NCBI GenBank assembly: GCA_025451725.1
Contig: JANWJX010000018.1
Location: 1 to 38,628, forward strand
Source: Allostellaceae bacterium
Lineage (GTDB): Bacteria; Pseudomonadota; Alphaproteobacteria; ATCC43930; CGMCC-115725
Reading direction: 5' to 3'
DNA length: 38,628 nt
The notes below the pieces were generated by a model that worked only from the letters and a program-made list of their open reading frames with translations, did no database searches and was not told where the DNA came from. Shown here piece after piece: positions 7,593-16,214 of this stretch (position 1 is its first letter; each line of letters opens with the position of its first letter). Made by a program: the position numbers and the translations under genes.

Positions 7593-8704
7593 AGTTCCGG
7601 CGCGGCGATATCGTTCTCGCGGTCACGGTGCTGGCCGGCGCGGCGGCGCTGTTCCTGCCGCTCGGCGGGGCGGGACTCTGGCCGCGCGCCGACATGCTGT
7701 TGTGGATCGCCGCGTTGATCGTCGCCGCCCTGCCCGCGCTCGATTATCTGGCGCGGCCCATCGCCGCGTTCCTCGCGCTCCTCGGCGCGGTCATGGCCGG
7801 GGCGGCGCTTTATGGGTTGATCGGGGCAGGCGCGCGCGGCGTTCATGCCTATGGGCTGTGGCTCGGCGTCATTGTCCTTGTCGTGCTGTCGTGGCGCGCG
7901 ATGGCACTGTCGGCCGCGCTTGCCGCCGCTAACAAGAGCAACCTTCTTCACCTCGCCGCGCCGATCCTGCTTGGCGTGTGGACGATTTTCATGTGGCAGG
8001 TGCTGACCGTCGGCTTCGATATACCGCGCGTGCTGCTGCCGCCGCCGAGCGACATCGCGGCGTCGATGGTGGCATCGTCGCGCGATCTCGCGCTCGATTT
8101 CGTCCAGACTTTCATCCGCGCCATGATCCCCGGCTATCTCATCGGCTGCGGCGCCGGCTTCATCGTCGGGGTGCTGGTCGACCGCGTGCCGTTTTTGCAG
8201 CGCGGCCTGTTGCCGCTCGGCAATCTGGTCAGCGCGCTGCCGATCGTCGCGGTGGCGCCGATCATGGTGATGTGGTTCGGCTTCGACTGGCAGTCGAAGG
8301 CGGCGGTTGTGGTGATCATGACCTTCTTCCCGATGCTGGTCAGCACCATCGCCGGGCTCGCGGCGCTGTCGCGCATGGAGCTCGACCTGATGCGGACCTA
8401 CGCCGCGACCTACGGCCAGACCTTGTGGAAGGCGCGGCTCCAGGCGGCGATGCCGTTCATCTTCAACGCGCTCAAGATTAATTCGACGCTGGCGCTGATC
8501 GGTGCCATCGTCGCCGAGTTTTTCGGCACGCCGGTGGTCGGGATGGGGTTCCGCATCTCGACCGAGGTGGGCCGCATGAATATCAGCATGGTGTGGGCGA
8601 CCATCGTGGTCGCCGCCGTCGCGGGGTCGGCCGCCTATGGCGCGCTGGCGCTGATGGAGCGAACCGTGACCTTCTGGCATCCCTCGCTCAGGAAGGTCGC
8701 TTGA
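7589..8704 (+). CDS. ABC transporter permease, NitT/TauT-type, second subunit with N-terminal extension
   Basis: 371 residues, about 100 longer than usual for this family. The first ~120 residues hold three to four extra hydrophobic segments (LAVTVLAGAAALFLPLG, MLLWIAALIVAALPAL, IAAFLALLGAVMAGAALYG and LWLGVIVLVVLSW). The normal BPD_transp_1 core begins near LLHLAAPILLGVWTIFMW. The EAA-like loop (MELDLMRTYAATYGQTLWKARL) is intact. The start overlaps the first permease by 4 nt (ATGA). The extra membrane region has no assigned role; it could assist complex assembly or substrate access. Confidence 0.85.
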   Translation: MKFRRGDIVLAVTVLAGAAALFLPLGGAGLWPRADMLLWIAALIVAALPALDYLARPIAAFLALLGAVMAGAALYGLIGAGARGVHAYGLWLGVIVLVVLSWRAMALSAALAAANKSNLLHLAAPILLGVWTIFMWQVLTVGFDIPRVLLPPPSDIAASMVASSRDLALDFVQTFIRAMIPGYLIGCGAGFIVGVLVDRVPFLQRGLLPLGNLVSALPIVAVAPIMVMWFGFDWQSKAAVVVIMTFFPMLVSTIAGLAALSRMELDLMRTYAATYGQTLWKARLQAAMPFIFNALKINSTLALIGAIVAEFFGTPVVGMGFRISTEVGRMNISMVWATIVVAAVAGSAAYGALALMERTVTFWHPSLRKVA

Positions 8705-8742
8705 TCGAAGCGGGGATGGAGCTACGGAGGAGGAGAGACAGA

Positions 8743-9741
8743 ATGAAACGATTGCTTATTGCCGCTGCGGCGGTGGGAATGCTGGCCGCATCGGTGTCGG
8801 CCAACGCCGCCGACAAGGTCACGATCCAGCTCAAATGGGTCGCCGACGCGCAGTTCGCCGGATATTTCGTGGCGCAGGAGAAGGGCTATTACAAGGCGGC
8901 CGGCCTCGACGTCACGATCAAGCCGGGCGGACCCGACATCGCGCCCGAGCAGGTGCTGGCCGCGGGCGGCGCCGACGTCATCGTCGACTGGATGACCGCC
9001 GCGCTGGCGGCGCGTGAAAAAGGCGTGCCGCTGACCAACATCGCGCAGATCTTCCAGCGCGAAGGGTTGATGCTGACCTGCCTCAAATCCTCGGGCGTGA
9101 AGAGCCCCAAGGATTTCAAGGGCCGGACCCTGGGCGTGTGGTTCTATGGCAACGAATATCCGTTCTATGCCTGGATGCACAAACTCAAGATGCCGACCGA
9201 GGGCGGCCCGAACGGCGTCAAGGTCCTGAAGCAGAACTTCAACGTCGACCCGCTGTTGCAGAAGCAGGCCGACTGCATCTCGACCATGACCTATAACGAG
9301 TACCACCAGGTGCTCGAAGCCGGCATCAAGCCGTCGCAGCTCATCGTCTTCAAATATTCCGACCAGGGCGTCGGCGTGCTGGAAGACGGGCTTTATGCCA
9401 ACGGCGACAAGCTGAAGGACCCGAAATACGCCGACGTGATGGCGCGTTTCGTCGCCGCCAGCATCAAGGGCTGGGCCTATGCGGTGAAGCACACCGACGA
9501 AGGCGCTAAGATCTCGCTCGCCGCCGACACGACCGGGGCGCAGCAGGCGGGGCATCAGAAGTCGATGATGGAAGAAGTCGCGAAGCTGATCGCCGATTCG
9601 AAGAACCCGATCGGCTACCTCAACGTCGCGGACTACAAGCGCACCGTCGAGGAGTTGAAGGAACAGAAGATCATCACCAAGGAGCCCGAAGGCGCCTATA
9701 CGCACGCGATCTATGACGCGGCGAAAAAGGTGAAGATGTAA
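8743..9741 (+). CDS. ABC transporter substrate-binding protein, NMT1/THI5-like
   Basis: 332 residues with a clear signal peptide (MKRLLIAAAAVGMLAASVSANAA, cleavage after about residue 23). The NMT1/THI5-type motif KVTIQLKWVADAQFAGYFVA follows, as in binding proteins for thiamine or riboflavin precursors and other aromatic heterocycles. I chose the ATG at 8743 because a strong ribosome site (GGAGGAGGAGA, 8726-8736) lies just before it and the signal peptide starts there. Longer frames would read through the permease end. This periplasmic protein should deliver the substrate to the two permeases upstream. A pyrimidine or its breakdown product is the likely ligand from context. Confidence 0.88.
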   Translation: MKRLLIAAAAVGMLAASVSANAADKVTIQLKWVADAQFAGYFVAQEKGYYKAAGLDVTIKPGGPDIAPEQVLAAGGADVIVDWMTAALAAREKGVPLTNIAQIFQREGLMLTCLKSSGVKSPKDFKGRTLGVWFYGNEYPFYAWMHKLKMPTEGGPNGVKVLKQNFNVDPLLQKQADCISTMTYNEYHQVLEAGIKPSQLIVFKYSDQGVGVLEDGLYANGDKLKDPKYADVMARFVAASIKGWAYAVKHTDEGAKISLAADTTGAQQAGHQKSMMEEVAKLIADSKNPIGYLNVADYKRTVEELKEQKIITKEPEGAYTHAIYDAAKKVKM

Positions 9742-9766
9742 CGACAGCCCGCCATTCCGGGCATCG

Positions 9767-9802
9767 ACGCCCCTCGTCTCACGACGAGGGGCGTTTTGTT
9801 TC
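9767..9802 (+). terminator. Rho-independent terminator of the pyrimidine operon
   Basis: A perfect 11-bp stem, ACGCCCCTCGT (9767-9777) and ACGAGGGGCGT (9784-9794), has a 6-nt loop and is followed by TTTGTTT. It lies 26 nt after the binding-protein stop and before the convergent membrane-protein gene. Confidence 0.9.
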
Positions 9803-9811
9803 CGTCAGGCG

Positions 9812-11473
9812 CTAGCACCGTGCCACGCCGGGCGGTCCCGACCGCGACATCGGGCACAAATAAAGCGGGCCGTCGGGATGGATCGTCGCGTCGATTGGGC
9901 GGCATGCCGCCATCGAGAGGCTTAGACCGTAATCCTCGGGCCGCGGCGACTTCCGCCAGCCGTCGCGTCGGATCCGGTCGCTAAGAACCACGAAAAGCGA
10001 GCCGGTTTGCGCCGCGATAAGACACGCCACTTGGGGCTCGAACTTCGCGAACAATCCCGACGGCGCGATCTCACGCGACAGCGGCGCAAAACGCGTACCG
10101 GCGGGAAACCACGGCGCAACGAAGGCTTCGGGTACATCCTGAAACAGGACGAGATCGCCGCCGCGAAGGCCGAAAGCGGGCAACGACACATCGACGAGAT
10201 GCCGGCCGCCGAGCGCGCGCCAATCGCCGCGCTGCCACGACACGACGGTGAAGGTGGCCAACAAGCTGGCTAGCGCCGCCGCGCCGATCGGGACGCGCCA
10301 TCGCGGCCACGGCAACTCGGCCGCGACCAATGCGCAGACCAGGGGCGCCATCATCTCGAGCGCGAGGGCATAACGCTGATAGGCGAAGATGATCAACCAG
10401 AGTGAATAGGCGAGACCGAGACCGATCAGCAGGAACAACAGAAAGCGTCGGCGAGCGGCGCGTTCGGCGCCGAACGTCCGGCCCCTTGTGGCAACGAGGA
10501 CGACGAGCCCGATCGGGACGGCCAACAGCAAGGCGGCCAGACGCGAATCCCGCAGCGCGAATTCGCTGCCTCGGAACGGATCAGCCAAAAGGACGAAGGG
10601 ATAGAACAGCCATTCGAACCAGCCGTGAGCCGCCCAACGGCGATCGAAGGTGACGGCCAACGGCGCGAACGGCGAATGGAAAATATTGTTGTACATCGGA
10701 AAAATCGGATCGTGAAACCGGCGCCACAGGAACAGCGCCCACCAACCGACCGACGCGAGCGTCCCGGCAACGCCGCCAACGGCGAACGCCGCGAAGCGAA
10801 CTGCCGCCGAGCGCATTCCGTACCCGAGCAGCGGAACCGCCAAGCCGATACCGCCAGCGAGGGGAAGATTGGTCTCCTTGGCGCCGACGGCGACACCGAG
10901 GATCAGGCCTGCCAGCGCGACGCGCGGCACCGACGGGATCGGGATCGCCGCGCGCGGCAAGAGCAAGGCGCACGCGGCCGCGACCGCGACCGCCCCGACA
11001 TAATCGTAGAACGTGGTTGCGATTTCGAACAACGACCCCGTGCTCGTGATCGCGACGAACGCCACCGCCAGGGATGCCAACGCGTCCCCCGCGAACGGAC
11101 GCGGAAACAGCGATTGCCGCGCCATCCGGTAGATCGCGGAGATGCAGACGCCCTGGACGAGCGCCAGGCAGAATGCAATCAGCCGCGCCGGCAGACGCGT
11201 ATTGGCCCAATAGACCGGGATGTCGAGAAGCGGATTGTAGAAGGTCGGCATGCTGGCCGGTGGAACGTCGTGGCCGACGCGGCCGTTCAAGAACGCCCAG
11301 GGATTGTAATAGTGATAATTGGCGAGATCCCAATTGGCATCGGGCCCGAGCACGAAGGCTCCCACCAGGCCGAGCAACGCCGGCGACAGCCAGATGGCGA
11401 AAATATCGATGACAGCGGCGAAGCGACTGTTTGTCGTTGCCGTCCCGCGCACTGCCTTCGGGATGTCGCTCAT
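9812..11473 (-). CDS. Multi-pass membrane protein, GT-C glycosyltransferase-like, tandem copy 1
   Basis: 553 residues with about ten hydrophobic segments. After the first membrane segment the external loop has DANWDLANYHYYNPWAFLNG, an acidic motif placed like the catalytic Asp of GT-C enzymes that use lipid-linked sugars. A soluble C-terminal part of about 130 residues ends in LYLCPMSR and a final Cys. Two close paralogues lie immediately upstream on the same strand. I do not recognise a named family. A sugar or polyprenyl-phosphate-sugar transferase is the best structural guess. The ATG at 11473 is preferred over the GTG one codon earlier. There is no strong ribosome site. Confidence 0.72.
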   Translation of the reverse strand: MSDIPKAVRGTATTNSRFAAVIDIFAIWLSPALLGLVGAFVLGPDANWDLANYHYYNPWAFLNGRVGHDVPPASMPTFYNPLLDIPVYWANTRLPARLIAFCLALVQGVCISAIYRMARQSLFPRPFAGDALASLAVAFVAITSTGSLFEIATTFYDYVGAVAVAAACALLLPRAAIPIPSVPRVALAGLILGVAVGAKETNLPLAGGIGLAVPLLGYGMRSAAVRFAAFAVGGVAGTLASVGWWALFLWRRFHDPIFPMYNNIFHSPFAPLAVTFDRRWAAHGWFEWLFYPFVLLADPFRGSEFALRDSRLAALLLAVPIGLVVLVATRGRTFGAERAARRRFLLFLLIGLGLAYSLWLIIFAYQRYALALEMMAPLVCALVAAELPWPRWRVPIGAAALASLLATFTVVSWQRGDWRALGGRHLVDVSLPAFGLRGGDLVLFQDVPEAFVAPWFPAGTRFAPLSREIAPSGLFAKFEPQVACLIAAQTGSLFVVLSDRIRRDGWRKSPRPEDYGLSLSMAACRPIDATIHPDGPLYLCPMSRSGPPGVARC

Positions 11474-11521
11474 CACGTCATTGCCGCTATATCGGGTCGA
11501 GCTTTTTGCCAGACGCCGTCT

Positions 11522-13180
11522 CTAGCACTTCGCCGGAGCGGCGACTCGGTGCGCCGGACAGAGTTGAAGCGGTCCGTCGGGACGCGCCGTCGATTGGATT
11601 ACGCGGCATTCCGAAGGAGCCATGGTCAAGCCAAGACTCCCCAATGCAAGCGGCTTGGTATCGAACGCCCGAATCATGTGCTCATCCGTAACAATGAAAA
11701 TCCGCCCGGGATAATCCCGGATCAGACAGGCTGGGGAAACGTTGAAAAGCCGAACCTCCCAGTTCGGTGCGTAAACGGCCGCGATTTGAATAAAGCGGGT
11801 TCCCGCCGCGAAAAAAGGCGCGACAAATGCCGACGGCCGCGTCCGCAATACGACCAGATCGCCGCCGGTCTGACCGAGATCCGGCATCGCGGCATCGACG
11901 ATCCGGCCGTTGAAAACATGCCAATCGCCGCGGCCCCAATTCACCACCGAAAATGTCGTCAACATTACCGCCAGGATCAATGCGCCGACCGGAACCCGGA
12001 GCCGCCGCCACGGCAATTCAGCCGCCACCAGGGCGCAGACCAGGGGCGCCATTATCTCAAGGGCCATCGTGTAACGCTGCACCGAGAACAGCGCCATCCA
12101 GAACACATAGGACAGGCCGAGGGCGCCGAGACAAAACCGCAGGAACCGGCGGCGCGCTCGATGGTCGGCGGATTCAGCCGACGGCCGGGTTACGCCAAGC
12201 AATAGAATGCCTAAGGGCACCGCCAAGAATAACAAGAGTACGCGCGGGTCGCGCAGCGCAATATGGGAAACCCGAAAAGGGTCCCAGAAAAACACAAAGG
12301 GAAAGAACAGCCAGTCGACCCAGCCATGCGGACCGAACGGCATTTCGAATATGTTTGCCGCCGGTGCAAAGGGCGAACGAAAGAACGTATTGAAATAAGG
12401 AAAAACCGGATTGCTAAAGCGCTGCCATAGAACCCATGCCCAGTAACCGCCGAACACGAGGGCGCCACAGACTTCGCCGGCGAGGAAAGCGGCGGTCGCG
12501 GCGGCGGTTCCCCACCTCGGCCGACCGAGCAACGGCAAAGCAAGCGTAACCCCAACGACCAGGTAAGCATTGGCTTCTTTCAGAGCGAACGCGCTGCCCA
12601 GGACAAAGCCCGCGAGAAAGACGCGCCATGACATCCGATCAAGCGGGGTTTTGTTCGCCGGCGACGCCAGAAGCAGAAAACAAAAAGTCAATCCGACAGC
12701 GCCGACATAGTCGTAGAAGACGGTTCCGATTTCCGACAGCGACACCACGCCGGTGATGCCGACAAATGCGATCGCGAGCGCGCCCAATGCGTCTCGCGCC
12801 AAGACCCGTGGAAACAACAGCCGCCGCGCCAGCAAGTAGACTGCCGAGATGCAGGTGCCTTGGACCAATGCGAGACAGAAAGAAACCACGCGACCCGGAA
12901 GATGCGAATTTCCCCAATAGAACGGCATGTCGAGGACGGGATTAAAATACGACTGCACCCCTGCAGGAAAAATATCGTAACCGAGGCGGTGATTTAGGAA
13001 TGCCCAGGCGTTGTAATAATGATAATTCGCCAGATCCCAATTGGCGTCCGGCGCCAACAGAAAGGCACCGGACAGGCCGAGCAGCACCGGCGACAGCCAG
13101 ACTCCAACAATATCGATAAAAGCGGCAAGGCGCGCGGACGTCGTTGCCGGCCCGCGCACTGCCTTCGGGATGTCGCTCAT
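11522..13180 (-). CDS. Multi-pass membrane protein, GT-C glycosyltransferase-like, tandem copy 2
   Basis: 552 residues and the same architecture as its neighbours. DANWDLANYHYYNAWAFLNH follows the first membrane segment (Asp45, Asp49), several transmembrane helices follow, and MALEIMAPLVCALVAAELPW begins the last helical group. The C-terminus ends LQLCPAHRVAAPAKC. The first ten residues (MSDIPKAVRG) are identical to copy 1, while the C-terminal end is closer to copy 3. The start used is the ATG at 13180; a GTG precedes it by one codon. Base composition looks somewhat less GC-rich than copies 1 and 3. Function unassigned. Confidence 0.72.
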   Translation of the reverse strand: MSDIPKAVRGPATTSARLAAFIDIVGVWLSPVLLGLSGAFLLAPDANWDLANYHYYNAWAFLNHRLGYDIFPAGVQSYFNPVLDMPFYWGNSHLPGRVVSFCLALVQGTCISAVYLLARRLLFPRVLARDALGALAIAFVGITGVVSLSEIGTVFYDYVGAVGLTFCFLLLASPANKTPLDRMSWRVFLAGFVLGSAFALKEANAYLVVGVTLALPLLGRPRWGTAAATAAFLAGEVCGALVFGGYWAWVLWQRFSNPVFPYFNTFFRSPFAPAANIFEMPFGPHGWVDWLFFPFVFFWDPFRVSHIALRDPRVLLLFLAVPLGILLLGVTRPSAESADHRARRRFLRFCLGALGLSYVFWMALFSVQRYTMALEIMAPLVCALVAAELPWRRLRVPVGALILAVMLTTFSVVNWGRGDWHVFNGRIVDAAMPDLGQTGGDLVVLRTRPSAFVAPFFAAGTRFIQIAAVYAPNWEVRLFNVSPACLIRDYPGRIFIVTDEHMIRAFDTKPLALGSLGLTMAPSECRVIQSTARPDGPLQLCPAHRVAAPAKC

Positions 13181-13231
13181 CACGTCATGGCCGCGATATC
13201 GGGTCGCGCCTCTTTTGTCGGACGCCGTCTT

Positions 13232-14887
13232 CTAGCATTTCGCCTGCGGCGCGGCGACGCGATGCACCGGGCAAAGCGCGAGCGGACCATACAGATGCAC
13301 GGTGGATTTCATCGTGCGGCATTCGGACACCGACACGCCGAGCCCGTAGGTTTGCAGGGTGGGCGCTTTCGTCAGGAGTGTCGGCAGCGTGTGGCCGTCG
13401 ACGACGATGAAAATCCGTCCGCGCGCTTCGGCGATCGGGCATTCCAATTTGAGGTTGAATTTCGCCAAGGGGATATCGGGGGCGTCGTTGGCGCCGAACT
13501 GAATGAAGCGGGTCGCCGCGGGAAACCATGGCGCCACGAACGCCGCCGGATGGCTGCGCAGCAGGACCAGATCGCCGCTGGTCTGGCCGAGATCGGGCAA
13601 TGTCACGTCGACGATGCGACCGCCGTCAAGGCCGCGCCAGTGGCCGCGTCCCCAACTGACCACCGAGAAGGTGGTCAGGAACCCCGCCAGGATCAGCACC
13701 GTGACGGGCGCGCAAAGCCGCCGCCACGGCAGTTCAGCCGCGATCATCGCGCAGACCGGCGCAGCCATCACTTCCAAGGCCATCGCGTAACGCTGGATGG
13801 GAAACATGATCAGCCAGAGCATGTAGGCTAGGCCGAGGCTGCCAAGATAAAAGCGCAAGAAGCGGCGGCGTTGTCGGCGTTCGGAAGCATCCGGCGTCTT
13901 CGTCAGCGCGAGCAACAGCGCGCCCAGCGGCGCCGCGACGAACAGTACCGGAATCCGCAAGTCGCGCAGCGCAAGCTCGGCGACGCGGTGCGGATGCCGG
14001 AAAAAAATCCAAGGATAGAACAGCCACTCCGCCCAGCCATGCGGCGACCACCGGACATCGTATAAATTCTCCGCCGGCGCGAACGGCGACTGAAAGATCG
14101 CGTTGAAGAACGGGTAGACCGGGTTGTGAAAATGGCGCCACAGAAACCAAGCCCAGAAGCCGCCGCATAACGCCATGCCGGCCAGTTCCGCAGCGACAAA
14201 CACCGCGATCGACGCCGCCAAACCGCGGATTTTGCCCCCGAGTAAGGGCAGGGCCACGGTGATTCCGGCGGCAAGATAGAGGTTGGTTTCCTTCAAACCG
14301 CCGGCGCTGCCAAGAATGAATCCCGCCAACGCAATGCGCCATGACGGACGACCCAACGGTTCCGCATCGGTGCCGGCGGGAACCAACAGCAGAAAGCAGA
14401 ATATCGCCGCCACGGCCCCGACATAGTCGTGGAAGACCGTGCCGACTTCCGACAGCGATACCGCGCCGGTGATGCCGACAAATGCAACAGCCAATGTGGC
14501 GGCGGCGTCCAGGACGGTCGCGCGCGAAAACAACAGCCGGCGCGAGAGAAGGTACAGCCCCGAAATGCAGGTGCCCTGAAAAAAGGCGAGGCCGAACGCC
14601 ACCATCCTGCCGGGCAGATGAACATTCGCCCAATAGAACGGCAGGTCGAGGATGGGATTCAAAAAGGTCTGGCCGCCCGCCGGAAAAATATCCTCGCCGA
14701 TGCGGCCGTTCAGAAACGCCCAGGCGTTGTAGTAGTGATAATTCGCCAAGTCCCAATTCGCGTCCGGCCTCAACAAAAACGCGCCGGATAGGCCGAGCAG
14801 CACCGGCGACAGCCAGATGCCGAGGATATCGATCGCGGCGACGATCCGCCGGTCGCGCGCCATTGTGATCAGCCCCGCCGTCGTCAT
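13232..14887 (-). CDS. Multi-pass membrane protein, GT-C glycosyltransferase-like, tandem copy 3
   Basis: 551 residues. DANWDLANYHYYNAWAFLNG (Asp42, Asp46) follows the first membrane segment, with the paralogues' pattern of helices after it and a C-terminal domain ending LALCPVHRVAAPQAKC. Unlike copies 1 and 2 it starts MTTAGLITMARDRR, so its 5' end is different. TAAGGAACGGC before the ATG gives a modest ribosome site. It is the promoter-proximal gene of the three. The conserved acidic loop, paired Cys-containing C-terminus and membrane layout suggest an enzyme working on the outer face of the inner membrane. This is structural inference. Confidence 0.72.
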   Translation of the reverse strand: MTTAGLITMARDRRIVAAIDILGIWLSPVLLGLSGAFLLRPDANWDLANYHYYNAWAFLNGRIGEDIFPAGGQTFLNPILDLPFYWANVHLPGRMVAFGLAFFQGTCISGLYLLSRRLLFSRATVLDAAATLAVAFVGITGAVSLSEVGTVFHDYVGAVAAIFCFLLLVPAGTDAEPLGRPSWRIALAGFILGSAGGLKETNLYLAAGITVALPLLGGKIRGLAASIAVFVAAELAGMALCGGFWAWFLWRHFHNPVYPFFNAIFQSPFAPAENLYDVRWSPHGWAEWLFYPWIFFRHPHRVAELALRDLRIPVLFVAAPLGALLLALTKTPDASERRQRRRFLRFYLGSLGLAYMLWLIMFPIQRYAMALEVMAAPVCAMIAAELPWRRLCAPVTVLILAGFLTTFSVVSWGRGHWRGLDGGRIVDVTLPDLGQTSGDLVLLRSHPAAFVAPWFPAATRFIQFGANDAPDIPLAKFNLKLECPIAEARGRIFIVVDGHTLPTLLTKAPTLQTYGLGVSVSECRTMKSTVHLYGPLALCPVHRVAAPQAKC

Positions 14888-15028
14888 GCCGTTCCTTAGC
14901 CGAAGTCGGGAAATTCGGCAAATGACCGGGCGCGCGCGGTTCGGCCATTCGTCGAGAAGCGTCGCGCGGAAGGAGCCGGTTCTCTAAATCCCTATCCGCC
15001 CTGGGGGCAGAAAGGGTTACATTGCTCG

Positions 15029-15048
15029 CGCTCATGCTCGAATGAGCG
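15029..15048. promoter_or_regulatory. Palindrome upstream of the zinc alcohol dehydrogenase
   Basis: CGCTCAT (15029-15035) pairs with ATGAGCG (15042-15048) across a 6-nt centre, 18 nt before the ATG. Flanking TTG...CAA extends the symmetry imperfectly. It could be an operator or a leader hairpin. No matching regulator was recognised. Confidence 0.35.
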
Positions 15049-15066
15049 ACAATTTGGAGCGCGCGC

Positions 15067-16125
15067 ATGCACAGTATGGCGATCGTCGAGTGGGGCAAGG
15101 CGTTGCAGCCGGTCGATGCGCCGAACCCGGTGCCGCAAGGCACCGAAGTGCTGGTGCGCGTGACGGGATGCGGCGTGTGCCACAGCGACATCCATATCCA
15201 GGACGGCTACATGGATATGGGCGGCGGCCGGAAAGTCGAATACGGCAAAGTCGGGTTCAAGCTGCCGCACACGCTGGGCCATGAGATCGTCGGCGAGGTC
15301 GTCGCGCTCGGCCCGCAAGCGACCGGCTCGAAAATCGGCCAGCGCTATGTCGTGTTCCCATGGATCGGCTGCGGCCAGTGCGAATTCTGCAAACGCGGCG
15401 ACGAGTTGCTATGCAGCAACGGCCGCGCGCTCGGCGTCCGCGCCAATGGCGGCTATGCCGACCATGTGCTGGTGCCGCATCCCAAATATCTCGTCGATTT
15501 TTCCGGCGTGAACGAGGCGCTGGCCGCGACCTATGCCTGCTCGGGCCTGACGGCCTACAGCGCCCTCCGGAAGCTTGCGCATCTCGGCCCCGAGGAGACC
15601 ATCGTCATTATCGGCGCGGGCGGCGTCGGCCTCTCCGCCGTGATGATCGCGCCCGCCGCGGTGAAGGCGAAGATCGTCGTCGCCGACATTTCCGACCGCA
15701 AGCGCGACGCGGCGCTGAAAGCCGGCGCGAGCGCGGTCTATGACAACAACGACAAGGACGCGGTGAAAAACCTGCGCGCCGCGACCCAGTTCGGCGCGGG
15801 CGCGGGCGGCGCCATCGATTTCGTCGGCGCGCCGGCGACGGCGCAGTTCGGCGTCAACGCGCTGCGGCGCGGCGGCACCATGGTGCAGGTCGGGCTTGCC
15901 GGCGGCGATACGCCGTTCGGCATCCTCACCTTCATGCAGCGCATGCTGACCATCACCGGCTCTTATGTCGGCTCGCTCGAGGAGTTGAAGGAGCTGATGG
16001 CGCTGGTGAAGGCGGGAAAGATTACGGCGATTCCGGTCGCGACCAAGCCGCTCAAGGATGTGAACCTGGTGCTCGACGACATGCGCGCCGGCAAGATCAA
16101 CGGCCGGATCGTCGTCACGCCTTAG
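15067..16125 (+). CDS. Zinc-dependent alcohol dehydrogenase (MDR superfamily)
   Basis: 352 residues. Catalytic zinc ligands are visible as GCGVCHSD (Cys38), GHE (His72, Glu73) and ACSG (Cys158). The structural zinc has four cysteines (102, 105, 108, 116). The Rossmann motif GAGGVG is at 183-188. It should oxidise an alcohol or reduce an aldehyde with NAD(P) in the cytoplasm; substrate cannot be read from the sequence. It faces the PQQ dehydrogenase cluster across a short gap, so a shared alcohol/aldehyde pathway is plausible but unproven. Confidence 0.87.
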   Translation: MHSMAIVEWGKALQPVDAPNPVPQGTEVLVRVTGCGVCHSDIHIQDGYMDMGGGRKVEYGKVGFKLPHTLGHEIVGEVVALGPQATGSKIGQRYVVFPWIGCGQCEFCKRGDELLCSNGRALGVRANGGYADHVLVPHPKYLVDFSGVNEALAATYACSGLTAYSALRKLAHLGPEETIVIIGAGGVGLSAVMIAPAAVKAKIVVADISDRKRDAALKAGASAVYDNNDKDAVKNLRAATQFGAGAGGAIDFVGAPATAQFGVNALRRGGTMVQVGLAGGDTPFGILTFMQRMLTITGSYVGSLEELKELMALVKAGKITAIPVATKPLKDVNLVLDDMRAGKINGRIVVTP

Positions 16126-16149
16126 TTTTTTGCGCCGCGACGGCGGCGC

Positions 16150-16200
16150 CGCGAGCGAAGTCGAGCGAAGCCAAGGGCGGCGGAGGCCGCCCGCCCGGCG
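16150..16200. repeat. GAGCGAAG direct repeat with GC hairpin
   Basis: GAGCGAAG occurs twice in GCGAGCGAAGTCGAGCGAAG. GGGCGGC (16175-16181) then pairs with GCCGCCC (16186-16192). The hairpin lies between two convergent genes and resembles a dispersed alphaproteobacterial repeat. Without a T-run on the right strand it is not a convincing intrinsic terminator. Confidence 0.5.
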
Positions 16201-16214
16201 TCTGAAGGACAAAA

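Noticed and set aside
10625-12205. 526-codon plus-strand frame opposite the tandem membrane proteins
   Set aside because: Very high Arg/Gln/Pro content, no membrane or enzyme motif, and it spans the junction of two conserved minus-strand genes. It is an antisense shadow.
16126-16214. Intrinsic terminator after the zinc alcohol dehydrogenase
   Set aside because: The GC hairpin is not followed by a T-run on the plus strand, and the T-run at 16128-16133 precedes it instead.
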